In this document: positions 27,518 through 36,600 of the stretch, piece after piece | Numbering within the stretch: position 1 is the stretch's first letter | How the letters are laid out: each line of letters starts with the position of its first letter | Source of the DNA: Salinicola halophyticus | Lineage (GTDB): Bacteria > Pseudomonadota > Gammaproteobacteria > Pseudomonadales > Halomonadaceae | Direction of reading: 5' to 3' | Assembly (NCBI RefSeq): GCF_003206695.1 | Contig: NZ_PZJN01000006.1 | Location: 704,486-768,485 of the forward strand | DNA: 64,000 bases | Made by a program: the position numbers and the translations under genes | The notes under the pieces: generated by a model | Database searches by the model: none | Seen by the model: only the letters and a program-made list of their open reading frames with translations | Told to the model about the DNA's origin: nothing

Positions 27518-27646
27518 CTAGGAGCACCAGCCGCCCTTGTGGTGCGATCCAGTTCCGCCGTGAGGATGCTGGCCTTTGGGACATGCATGGACGGTCAATA
27601 CGCCCAGCGCGGAGACGAGGAGCAACAGGATGAGCAAGGGTTTCAT
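27518..27646 (-). CDS. Small secreted Cys/His-rich peptide, unannotated family
   Basis: A 42-codon frame. ATG 27646 starts MKPLLILLLLVSALGVLTVHA, a compact signal sequence of about 21 residues, followed by a tail of about 21 residues with two Cys and four His plus many Gly (CPKGQHPHGG, then GSHHKGGWCS) ending at TAG 27518. A weak CCCAGG ribosome-site candidate precedes the ATG. If cleaved at A|C it leaves an N-terminal Cys; no canonical lipobox is obvious. The tail looks metal-binding. It is convergent with the osmC terminator and upstream of the divergent MFS gene. Coding potential rests on the signal peptide and patterned tail only. Confidence 0.6.
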   Translation of the reverse strand: MKPLLILLLLVSALGVLTVHACPKGQHPHGGTGSHHKGGWCS

Positions 27647-27884
27647 GACCTGGGCCTGTGATTGGAGCGGACGAAAGAGACTCTAGCGCAAGCCTCTTTG
27701 TATCGGTATCTGGATCTTGCGCGGAAGCCAACCAAGGACCCGTCGGCCACACTGACGGAACTTATAAAGTCTGATAATGTCATGACCCCTTCGTGCGGCG
27801 GATGACACCCTCTGTCGAGCTTCCGTGAAGCACGTTGGCTACTGGACACGTACGTTTCAACGCCTCAGAAAAAAGAACACGGCC

Positions 27885-29192
27885 ATGGCTAACGCACCCC
27901 AATACGATGCGGCTCCGTCGCGTCCGCTGTCACGCGGTGACATCAAGATCCTGTCGCTCTCCGCCCTGGGCGGCGCGCTGGAATTCTACGATTTCATCAT
28001 TTTCGTCTATTTCGCCACGGTCATCGGGCATCTGTTCTTTCCACCGGACATGCCGGAGTGGCTGCGGATGATCCAGACCTACGGCATATTCGCCGCCGGT
28101 TATCTGGCCCGCCCGCTGGGCGGCATCATCATGGCGCACTTCGGTGATCTGCTGGGTCGCAAGCGCATGTTCACGCTGTCGATCTTCCTGATGTCGGTGC
28201 CGACGCTGCTGATCGGCTGCCTGCCCACCTACGAAACCATCGGCTATCTGGCACCGCTGCTGCTGGTGTTGATGCGCATCCTGCAGGGCGCGGCGGTGGG
28301 CGGCGAAGTCCCGGGCGCCTGGGTCTTCGTCACCGAGCACGTCTCGCGCAAGGACGTGGGTCTCGCCTGCGGCACGCTGGCCTCGGGCCTGGTCGCCGGC
28401 ATCCTGATCGGCTCGATCATCTCGGCGTTTCTGAAGTCCTACTACACCCCCGAAGAGATGAGCGCCTACGGCTGGCGCGTGCCGTTCCTGATCGGCGGTG
28501 TATTCGGATTCCTGGCGGTCTATCTGCGTCGTTACCTGGAAGAGACCCCGGTGTTCGCCGAGATGCGCGCCAAGAAAGCGCTTTCCGACGGGCTGCCGGT
28601 CAAACGTGTGCTGAGTCGGCATCTGGACAGCGTGGTGCTGTCGATGGCGGTGACCTGGATTCTCACCGGTGCGGTGGTAGTGGTCGTGCTGATGACGCCG
28701 AGCCTGCTGCAGTCGGTCTACGGTATCGATGCCTCGCTGGCCAACGTCTGGGCGATCGTCTGCGTGATCATCGGCTGCGTGGTGTCGGGGTGGTGCTGCG
28801 ATCGCATCGGCAGCGGTATCACGATCATTCTGTGGAGCCTGCTGCTGGGAATCACCTACTGGGTCATGATGCACACCGTGCCGACCCATCCCGACCAGCT
28901 GATGCTGCTCTACTGCCTGGCCGGCTTCGGCGTGGGTATCGTCGGCGTCGTGCCGACCATCGCGGTCAAGTCGTTTCCCGCAGCGGTGCGTTTTTCGGGC
29001 CTGTCGTTCTCCTACAACGTGGCCTATGCGATCTTCGGCGGGTTCACGCCGGTGGTGGTCTCGACGCTGATGGCGAGCCATCCCGCGGCCCCGGCGTACT
29101 ATATCGCCGCGTTGTCGGCGCTCGGCGTCGTCATCGGGATCTTCCTGCTGCGCGCGCCGAACGGACAGCGTCTGGCCTTGATGCAACAATGA
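27885..29192 (+). CDS. MFS transporter, metabolite:H+ symporter (MHS, ProP-like) family, copy 1
   Basis: A 435-residue, 12-segment transporter. MHS-type features are the N-terminal SLSALGGALEFYDFIIFVYF, LARPLGGIIMAHFGDLLGRKRMF (loop 2-3 signature with GDxxGRKR), GAAVGGEVPGAW, and PFLIGGVFGFLAVYLRRYLEETP before the central loop. Members carry betaine, proline or dicarboxylates with protons. The start is ATG 27885, chosen over an in-frame upstream GTG at 27825 that would add a hydrophilic tail. It lies just before a close paralogue of equal length. Confidence 0.88.
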   Translation: MANAPQYDAAPSRPLSRGDIKILSLSALGGALEFYDFIIFVYFATVIGHLFFPPDMPEWLRMIQTYGIFAAGYLARPLGGIIMAHFGDLLGRKRMFTLSIFLMSVPTLLIGCLPTYETIGYLAPLLLVLMRILQGAAVGGEVPGAWVFVTEHVSRKDVGLACGTLASGLVAGILIGSIISAFLKSYYTPEEMSAYGWRVPFLIGGVFGFLAVYLRRYLEETPVFAEMRAKKALSDGLPVKRVLSRHLDSVVLSMAVTWILTGAVVVVVLMTPSLLQSVYGIDASLANVWAIVCVIIGCVVSGWCCDRIGSGITIILWSLLLGITYWVMMHTVPTHPDQLMLLYCLAGFGVGIVGVVPTIAVKSFPAAVRFSGLSFSYNVAYAIFGGFTPVVVSTLMASHPAAPAYYIAALSALGVVIGIFLLRAPNGQRLALMQQ

Positions 29193-29264
29193 GCCGCGTC
29201 TCGAGTTACGAACCGCGCTGGCGGGCGAGTTCCGATCTCGGCAGTTCCGCTATGGAATGATCGC

Positions 29265-29291
29265 GACGGCACCTTTGGGTGCCGTCCTTTT
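29265..29291 (+). terminator. Terminator between the two tandem MFS genes
   Basis: A 9-bp stem GACGGCACC / GGTGCCGTC with a 4-nt loop is followed by CTTTTT. It lies 73 bp after copy 1 and 12 bp before the ATG of copy 2, so copy 2 either has its own promoter overlapping this region or receives limited read-through. Confidence 0.8.
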
Positions 29292-29303
29292 TGGAAGATC
29301 ACT

Positions 29304-30611
29304 ATGTCTCACGACCCCACCTCGTCCGAGTCGTCGCGTCCGCTCTCCCGTGGCGACGTCAAGACGCTGTCGCTGTCCGCCCTCGGCGGCGCGCTGGAAT
29401 TCTACGACTTCATCATCTTCGTCTACTTCGCCACGGTCATCGGGCAGCTGTTCTTCCCGTCGGACATGCCGGAGTGGCTGCGCCAGATCCAGACGTTCGG
29501 CATCTTCGCCGCCGGCTACCTGGTGCGGCCGCTGGGTGGCATCGTGATGGCGCACTTCGGCGACCTGCTGGGGCGCAAGCGCATGTTCACGCTGTCGATC
29601 CTGCTGATGGCGCTGCCCACGTTGGCGATCGGCTGTCTGCCCACCTACGAGTCGATCGGCTATCTGGCACCGCTGTTGCTCGTGCTGCTGCGCATGCTGC
29701 AGGGCGCTGCCGTGGGCGGCGAGGTACCCGGCGCCTGGGTGTTCGTCACCGAGCATGTCCAGCGCCGTCATGTCGGCTTGGCCTGCGGTACGCTATCGGC
29801 CGGGCTGGCAGCGGGAATTCTGATCGGCTCGCTGGTGGCGGCGGTGATGAAATCGCACTTCTCTGCGCCAGAACTGGCGAGCGGCGCCTGGCGCATACCG
29901 TTTCTGCTCGGTGGCGCGTTCGGACTCATCGCGGTCTACCTGCGCCGCTGGCTGAGTGAGACGCCGGTCTTCGCCGAAATGCGCGAACGCCGCGCCCTGG
30001 CGGCCGAACTGCCGGTCAAGAAAGTTCTCCGCGATCACTTGGGCGGGGTACTGCTGGCCATGGCGGTGAGCTGGATTCTGACCGCAGCCATCGTCGTCGT
30101 CATGCTGATGACGCCGCCGCTGCTGGCGGCGCAGTACGCCGGGCTCGACGCCTCGCTCGCCAACGTGGTGGCGATTCTGTGTCTAATAGTCGGCTGCGTG
30201 GTCGCCGGCTGGTGCGCCGATCGTTTCGGTAGCGGGGCGACGCTGGTGGGGTGGAGTGCGCTGCTGGGGTCGAGCTATTGGCTGATGATGAGCGTGGTCG
30301 GCCAGCGCCCGGAGCAGTTGATGCCGCTCTACGCGCTGGCCGGTTTCTCGGTGGGTATCACCGGGGCGATACCGGCGATTGCGGTCAAGGCCTTCCCCGC
30401 GGCAGTGCGTTTCAGCGGGCTCTCGTTCTCCTACAACGTCGCCTACGCACTCTTCGGTGGTTTCACGCCAATCATCGTCACTACGCTGATGCGCTGGTAT
30501 CCCATGTCGCCGGCGATCTACGTCGCGGCGCTATCGGTGATGGGCATCGTCATCGGCCTGTTTCTGTTGCGCTCGCCGGCGGGAAGACGGCTGGCAGTGA
30601 TGCCGTCCTAA
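29304..30611 (+). CDS. MFS transporter, metabolite:H+ symporter (MHS, ProP-like) family, copy 2
   Basis: A 435-residue paralogue of the preceding gene, with the same length and near-identical N-terminal half (SLSALGGALEFYDFIIFVYF and GDLLGRKRMF are shared exactly). Divergence is greater in the central loop and C-terminal half (KKVLRDHLGGVLLAMAVSW). The tandem arrangement indicates local duplication, with time for substrate or regulation to diverge. The ligand is unassigned; compatible-solute or organic-acid uptake would fit the family. Confidence 0.88.
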   Translation: MSHDPTSSESSRPLSRGDVKTLSLSALGGALEFYDFIIFVYFATVIGQLFFPSDMPEWLRQIQTFGIFAAGYLVRPLGGIVMAHFGDLLGRKRMFTLSILLMALPTLAIGCLPTYESIGYLAPLLLVLLRMLQGAAVGGEVPGAWVFVTEHVQRRHVGLACGTLSAGLAAGILIGSLVAAVMKSHFSAPELASGAWRIPFLLGGAFGLIAVYLRRWLSETPVFAEMRERRALAAELPVKKVLRDHLGGVLLAMAVSWILTAAIVVVMLMTPPLLAAQYAGLDASLANVVAILCLIVGCVVAGWCADRFGSGATLVGWSALLGSSYWLMMSVVGQRPEQLMPLYALAGFSVGITGAIPAIAVKAFPAAVRFSGLSFSYNVAYALFGGFTPIIVTTLMRWYPMSPAIYVAALSVMGIVIGLFLLRSPAGRRLAVMPS

Positions 30612-30670
30612 TGGCTCGGTGATAGCAACCTGGTGCGGCCAGGGATACGGCAAGGAATGCGGCGGTGCGG

Positions 30671-31429
30671 TCAGTCTTCATCCACCGGCCGCTGTCGCTC
30701 GCCGGTTTCAACCGGCACCTGGCGCTGCTGTCGAGCCGCCTCCACCAGCGCTCGAATCAGGCGCTGCTGGGAGCGACTGAAGAGCAGGAATTCCGGATGC
30801 CACTGCACACCGATCAGGAACGGGTGGCGTTCACTCTCGATGGCTTGAACGAGATCGTCGCGATCGTGAGCGACCACTTTCAGGCCGTCCCCCGGCCGGT
30901 CGACGGCCTGATGATGGAGGCTGTTCACGTTGCAGTAGCGGCGGTTGAGAATGTCGGCCAACTGGCTGAACGGCTCGATCTCGATTCGCTTGCGAGGCAG
31001 AACCATGCGCCGATTCTTGATGTGGCTGTAGGTCGTCTGAATATCTTCGATCAGGCTGCCGCCGCAGTGAATGTTGATGATCTGGGCGCCGCGGCAGATG
31101 CCCAGGATCGGCAGACTCGACGGCAGGTAGTGGCCGAGCAGATCGAGTTCGAGTTCATCGCGAGCCGGATCGATACGAACGTCAAGCTGCACTTCGCCAC
31201 CGTAGCGCTGGGCGCCGATGTCGTCACCGCCGCCGATGACCAGGCCATCCACTGGCTGCGTCAGAGGCCGTGACGGCGAGATACGTAGTGGTTTCCCCCC
31301 CGCGCGCCAGACCGAGAGCCAGTCGCACCACCAGGCCAGAAGGCTCTTGTGGTCCGAGGTGGTGATGCCGATCACCGGGCGAGTCTGGCGCGATCTGGCT
31401 TCCGTTTCCGGACGTTTCGCTGAATTCAT
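30671..31429 (-). CDS. Class I glutamine amidotransferase-like hydrolase (peptidase C26, PuuD-like)
   Basis: A 252-residue class I glutaminase-fold protein. The nucleophile elbow is LGICRGAQIIN and the catalytic His/Glu pair is GVQWHPEF. It resembles gamma-glutamyl-GABA hydrolases. ATG 31429 touches the stop of the upstream amidoligase gene (TGATG), so the two are translationally coupled. The likely job is to remove a gamma-glutamyl group from, or feed ammonia to, the product of the amidoligase. No polyamine genes are nearby, so a plain PuuD role is doubtful. Confidence 0.82.
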   Translation of the reverse strand: MNSAKRPETEARSRQTRPVIGITTSDHKSLLAWWCDWLSVWRAGGKPLRISPSRPLTQPVDGLVIGGGDDIGAQRYGGEVQLDVRIDPARDELELDLLGHYLPSSLPILGICRGAQIINIHCGGSLIEDIQTTYSHIKNRRMVLPRKRIEIEPFSQLADILNRRYCNVNSLHHQAVDRPGDGLKVVAHDRDDLVQAIESERHPFLIGVQWHPEFLLFSRSQQRLIRALVEAARQQRQVPVETGERQRPVDED

Positions 31430-32433
31430 CAATGACGCATCCAGTGTCGAAGGGAGTCGAGCCAGCGGCTGAGCGTCGGCTGGGCGAGATGTTCGCGGTA
31501 GGCGGCGCCGCGCTCGGCCAGTCGATCGGGATCGGCGGCGAGCCGCTCGACTTCCGCCCAGCGGTTCCACTCCACGACCACGCCCCATTCCGGGTCGGAT
31601 AGCGCCGCGTTGGGCAGCCGGTAATGATAGGTCGGGCGCGGCTTGACCAGCGTCTCGCGCAGCAGTTCGTTGGGGTGATCCGGCATCAGCCACGAGAACA
31701 GTGGCAGCAGATCCAGCTCACGGTTGCGCGTCGGATTGGCGAGCAGGTAGTCGTCGATCAACGTCTTCAAGGAGGGATGGTAGTCCGGTGCCAGTACCTT
31801 CCGCGTGTAGTCGCTGTGAAAGGGCTGGGTATGCGGCAGCATGTCCCGCGTCACGTCGACCACGATCTCGTCGCGTAGCCAGTCTGCCAGAATCAGATAC
31901 GCGCGAAGATGGGCCAGCACGCTCTCGACCCTCGGCGAGGGGATCTCCGGATTGAGATGAAGCCCGAAACCGTAGAGCAGACTGGCATCGGTACCCTGGG
32001 CGCCATGGCTGCGTAGGGCAACGAACAGCTCATCCAGCCGTTCCAGCTCGTCCCAGGGGATCGGCGGGCAGACGATTTCGGTCGGCACCAGACCTGCCAC
32101 CATGTCGCCTAGCCATTCGCGGGTGCGACTGTGCACGCTGGCACGAAGGTGTTCGCCGATCCCCGGGGGTTGACCATCGCTGGCACGAATGCGGTCGAGT
32201 ATCTGCTCATCGGGGTGGACATACTTGCTGTCCAGCTCGACATGAAAATGGCCCCATGGGGTGCCGGTTACCGTTAGCCGATGGGCGCTGTGCTGCTCGA
32301 CGTGACCGCCGAAGGTCATTTCGACCAGGCGCGCGGCCTGAATCGGGCCGACACCGGCAAATTCGAGTTCGACACCGACCTTGCGCGGCTGGCCGTCGGC
32401 ATTGGTGGCGTGGGGTGGAGCGATAAGAGACAA
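31429..32433 (-). CDS. Amidoligase-family protein (COOH-NH2 ligase fold)
   Basis: A protein of about 334 residues matching the glutamine-synthetase-like amidoligase superfamily (Amidoligase_2). Elements in order are KVGVELEFAGV (metal Glu pair), GHFHVELDSK, EIVCPPIPW, YGFGLHLNPEIPSP, NRELDLLPLFSWLMPD and the C-terminal Trp-rich EWGVVVEWNRWAEVE. Such enzymes probably form amide bonds with ATP, and biochemical work on this branch is scant. TTG 32433 is preferred because AAGGAG sits 6 nt upstream; a further TTG at 32502 has no ribosome site. It is coupled to the class I glutaminase gene, a pairing noted in comparative genomics of amidoligases. Confidence 0.75.
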   Translation of the reverse strand: MSLIAPPHATNADGQPRKVGVELEFAGVGPIQAARLVEMTFGGHVEQHSAHRLTVTGTPWGHFHVELDSKYVHPDEQILDRIRASDGQPPGIGEHLRASVHSRTREWLGDMVAGLVPTEIVCPPIPWDELERLDELFVALRSHGAQGTDASLLYGFGLHLNPEIPSPRVESVLAHLRAYLILADWLRDEIVVDVTRDMLPHTQPFHSDYTRKVLAPDYHPSLKTLIDDYLLANPTRNRELDLLPLFSWLMPDHPNELLRETLVKPRPTYHYRLPNAALSDPEWGVVVEWNRWAEVERLAADPDRLAERGAAYREHLAQPTLSRWLDSLRHWMRH

Positions 32434-32574
32434 AATGGGCTCCTTGCCGATCGCTGTCGCCTGGATGGCTTTCGTCTTAGTGAGCGTCGATGCGCGCCGC
32501 AAGACGGTTGAACGGCGTTGGCAGGGCAGTGGCTCAGTATCGTTAAGCCTAGCAGTCTTGCCGTGGTATGGCAG

Positions 32575-33417
32575 TCATCCCCAATGCGTCAGAATGACGC
32601 CACCCAGAATCAGACCGGCAGCCAGCAGGCGTTCACGGCGTAGCGGTTCCTTCAGCCAGACCACGCCGATGGCGATGGCGAAAAGAACGCTGGTTTCGCG
32701 CAGCGCGGCGACCAGCGCGATCGGGGCCTGAGTCATGGCCCAGATCGTGATGCCGTAAGCGCCGATGGAGAGCGCGCCGCCGATCAGGCCGACTCGCCAA
32801 TGGCGCGTCAGTTCGGGAAGAACGCGAACCCCACGCATGGCGATCAGGACCAGCAGCATGCCGAAACCGTCGAGCAGGAACAGCCAGATCACATAGCCGA
32901 TGGCATCGCCGTTGGTGCGAGCGCCGCTGCCATCGGCCAGGGTGTAGCCCGCGATGAAAGCCGAGGTCGTCAGCGCATTGATCAGCGACGCGCGTTCCAG
33001 GCGCGGCCCTTTCCCCCCGCGGAACGCCATGCACAAGATGCCCAGCACCAGCACCACGATGCCGAGATAACCGAGCCAGGAAGGGTGCTCGCTGAGCGCG
33101 AAGACACTGATCGCGGTGACCAGCAACGGCGCGCAGCCGCGGGCGATCGGGTAGATTTGGCCGAGATCGCCAACCCGGTAGGCGCGTGCCAGGAACACGT
33201 TGTAGCCGATATGCAGGACGGCCGAACCGGCAAGCCATGGCCAGGCGGCCGGTTGCGGCAGCGGCACGAAGGTCACGCCAGCGAGAGCAATGAGCGCGCA
33301 GGCGGCCTGGATCAACGAGATGCTCAGCAGCCGATCGAGGCCCACCTTGACCAGCGCGTTCCAGCTAGCATGCATGAGGGCGCCGGCGAGTACGGCGAGG
33401 AAGACGGGCGTCGTCAA
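32575..33417 (-). CDS. EamA/DMT-family transporter
   Basis: A 280-residue inner-membrane protein with about ten membrane segments in two EamA repeats (about 5-135 and 145-275). The second ends AIGVVWLKEPLRRERLLAAGLILGGV, typical of drug/metabolite exporters. The start appears to be TTG 33417, with AAAGGA 6 nt upstream. The substrate is unknown. It lies upstream of, and on the same strand as, the amidoligase pair, but a 141-bp gap leaves cotranscription uncertain. Confidence 0.82.
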   Translation of the reverse strand: MTTPVFLAVLAGALMHASWNALVKVGLDRLLSISLIQAACALIALAGVTFVPLPQPAAWPWLAGSAVLHIGYNVFLARAYRVGDLGQIYPIARGCAPLLVTAISVFALSEHPSWLGYLGIVVLVLGILCMAFRGGKGPRLERASLINALTTSAFIAGYTLADGSGARTNGDAIGYVIWLFLLDGFGMLLVLIAMRGVRVLPELTRHWRVGLIGGALSIGAYGITIWAMTQAPIALVAALRETSVLFAIAIGVVWLKEPLRRERLLAAGLILGGVILTHWG

Positions 33418-33430
33418 CGTGAATCCTTTT

Positions 33431-33492
33431 TTATTCGGCTTTGGCTTGTTCGGGGTTTTACTTATTCGGGGTTTTACTTATTCGCAGTTTTG
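33431..33492. repeat. 16-bp imperfect tandem repeat
   Basis: Four copies of a TTRTTCGGGGTTTTAC-like 15-16-mer (33431-33445, 33446-33461, 33462-33477, 33478-33492) lie in the divergent gap between the EamA gene and recC. The two central copies differ at a single base. They are A+T-richer than the surroundings and could overlap promoters. Confidence 0.85.
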
Positions 33493-33638
33493 TCTCGGCA
33501 GCGACGAGGCGTCGATGATAGCGCCGTCATGAGATCGTCATATCTTGCCACAGGCTCTGGATGATCGTCGCCCTGCGCCACGGTAGGATGGCACGATCGT
33601 TACCGATATCTCATCGACTCCACAACTCGGGAGAGCGG

Positions 33639-36600
33639 ATGTTCAGCGTCCTGCACGCCAATCACCTCGAAGACCTGCACGATCTGGCCCTGGCGCTGAT
33701 CAAGCGTCACCGCATGCCGCCGCTGACGCCGGAAACCTTCCTGGTGCAGTCCAACGGCATGGCGCAATGGCTGCGGCTGTCACTGGCGGAAGCGGACGGC
33801 ATCGCGGCGTCGGTGGATTTCCCGCTGCCATCGAGCTTCGTCTGGCGGGCCTACCGTGCGGTGCTCGAGCAGGCCGGGCCGGAAAACGAGCGTCAATCGA
33901 TTCCGCTGCATTCGCCGTTCGACAAACGCCCGCTGGCGTGGCGCATTCTGCGTCTGCTGGAGGGCGAGATCGTGCGGGATCCGGTCACCTTCGCGCCGCT
34001 GGCCCACTATCTGGATACTGAACGTGAGGATGCAAGCCCTGGACGGGCGTCGCCGACGCATGGGTTGATGCAGCGCCAGGCCGCCGAGCAGGCCGAGCGC
34101 AAACGTTGGCAACTGGCGGTGCGACTGGCCGACCTGTTCGATCAGTACCTCAACTACCGCCCCGACTGGCTGGCGGCCTGGGAGGCGGGAGAGGACTCGC
34201 CGAAAGATCTGCCTGCCGATCAGCGCTGGCAGCCGGCGCTCTGGCGCGCTTTGATCAACGATGCCGACCCCGACGAACGGGCCTTCCATCGCGCCAATCT
34301 GCACGGGCGTTTCCTGTGTGCTGCCAGGGCGTTAGAAAGCTGCCCCAAGGCATTACCGCCAAGAGTTTTCGTGTTCGGTATTTCGACGCTGCCGGCACAG
34401 ACGCTCGAAGCACTGCACGCGCTCTCCGGGGTCATCGACGTGTTCCTGATGATCACCAATCCCTGTCGCCACTACTGGGGCGACATCATCTCCGACCGTG
34501 AGGCGATCAAACGCGCCGGGCGGCTCTCGGCCGACGCCGTGGCACGGCAGCAATCCCGTCACCCGGAGGCCCCATGGCTCGAGGCACTGGACGAGGAGGC
34601 GCTGCATCTTCAGGCCAACCCGCTGCTGGCGGCGTGGGGCGCCCAGGGGCGGGATTTCATCGTCGGTCTCTACGAGTTCGAGAGCCAGGATGGCGGCTTC
34701 GATGTCGAAACCGACCTGTTCCGCGATCCCGCGCCGGACGACGAATCCCCCGCCGAGCAGGCGCCGCTGCTCAATCAGTTGCAGCAGGACATCCTGGATC
34801 TCAAGCATCCCGGCGAGCGAACCCGCGAAACCGGCGGCAAGCGAGAGATCGCCGAAGACGATGCCTCGCTGTCGCTCTACAGCGTGCACTCGCCGCTGCG
34901 TGAAGTGGAAGTGCTGCACGATCGGCTGCTGGCGGCGTTCGAGGAAGCCAGTGGCCAGGGCGCGCCGCTTCGGCCGCGGGACATTCTGGTCATGGTGCCG
35001 GAAATCGACGTTTACGCGCCGTATATCGAAGCCGTCTTTGGCCAGGTGCCGCCGAACGACCCCCGCCATATTCCGTTCACCATCGCCGATCAGGTCGCCA
35101 GCGAGGCGCATCCGATGATGGTGCTGATACTGTCGTTGCTGGAGCTCCCCGAACGGCGGCTGGGGGTCAGCGAGCTGCTCGATGCGCTCGACGTGCCGGC
35201 ATTCCGGTCGCGCTTTGCCATCGAGGAGTCGGAATTGTCGCGCCTGCGGCAGTGGCTGGCGGAAAGCGGCGTGCGCTGGGGGCTGTCCGGCGCGCACCGC
35301 GAGTCGCTCGGTTTCCCCGGGCTGCATGAGAACAGCTGGGCCTTCGGGCTCGAGCGCATGCTGCTGGGGTATGCCACCGGGGCGCTGCCATCCACCGGAG
35401 CTTTGCCATCTTCCGGCCCGATGCCGCCGGGGCAATCCACCGGGTCCATCCACCGGTCCGATGCCGCCGGGCCGCAAGACCCGAACGAAACGTCTGCCGA
35501 CAGCGCGTGGCAGTTCGACGGTATCGTGCCCTACGACGAGGTCGGCGGGCTGGAAGCGGATCTGGCCGGGCGCCTGGCCGAGCTGATGCAGGTGATGGCT
35601 GCCCAGTGCGAAGCGTTGAGCCATGACGGCACGCCGGAAGCGTGGCTGACGCGACTGCGCGAGCTGATGGATGCACTGTTTGCGCCCACGGCGCTGGATG
35701 AGCACGACGTGCTGGCGCGGGTGGATCAATCGCTCAGTCGCTGGCAGCAGAGCTGTGAGCTGGCATCCTTCACCCAGCCGATCGGCCTCGCCGTGGTGCG
35801 CGATGCGCTCCGCGCCGAACTCGACGATGGCGGGCTGGCCCAGCGATTCCTAGCGGGCAAGGTCAACTTCGCCACGCTGATGCCGATGCGTGCCATTCCC
35901 TTCCGGCAGGTCTATCTGCTGGGGATGAACGACGGTGCCTACCCGCGAACACGCCAGCCTCAGGATTTCGATCTGATGGCGCAGCGGCCGCGGCCGGGAG
36001 ACCGCTCGCGCCGCGACGACGACCGCTATCTGCTGCTCGAGGCGCTGCTCTCCGCCCGTGAACGGCTGACGCTCTCCTGGGTCGGGTTCGATCAACGCGA
36101 CAACACGCCGCGACCGCCCTCGGTGCTGATCGGCGAACTGCTCGATACGCTGGAGCAGGGCTGGCGGCCGGCCTCCACGTCAGGTGAGGCTGGCGCAACG
36201 ACGCCGAGCGACGAAGCGGCGCTGGTGAAGCGACTGATCGAGACGCACCCGTTGCAGCCGTTCTCGCGGCGTTATTTCCAGGCCGAGGATTCACGTTTCA
36301 CCTTCGATACCAGTTGGGAGGCGCTGCACCTCTCTACGAAGGACGAAGAACAGGCTGCCACGTGCGAAGAGCAGGCCAAAGAGGGCGCAGAACAGGCTGC
36401 TTCGTCCGCGGGGTCCGACTCCGTCGCGCTGCCGGCGGAGGCGCTGGGGCTGGCCGATCTGCAGCGGCTGCTGCGGCGGCCCTGGAGCGTCTACCTCGGC
36501 CGGTTGGGCGTGCGCTTTCAGGATCCGGAGGTGCCTGACGAGGATAGCGAACCGTTCATTCTGGACGCTCTCGAGGACCACACGCTCAAGCGCGAGCTGC

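Noticed and set aside
27930-29189. A 419-codon antisense frame opposite the first MHS transporter gene
   Set aside because: Its composition is His/Gln/Arg/Asp-rich, as typical of shadows of membrane-protein genes. The plus-strand transporter is clear.
36320-36420. Apparent insertion or frameshift in recC
   Set aside because: The EEQA-repeat segment is in frame and acts as a low-complexity linker; reading continues to the normal C-terminus.
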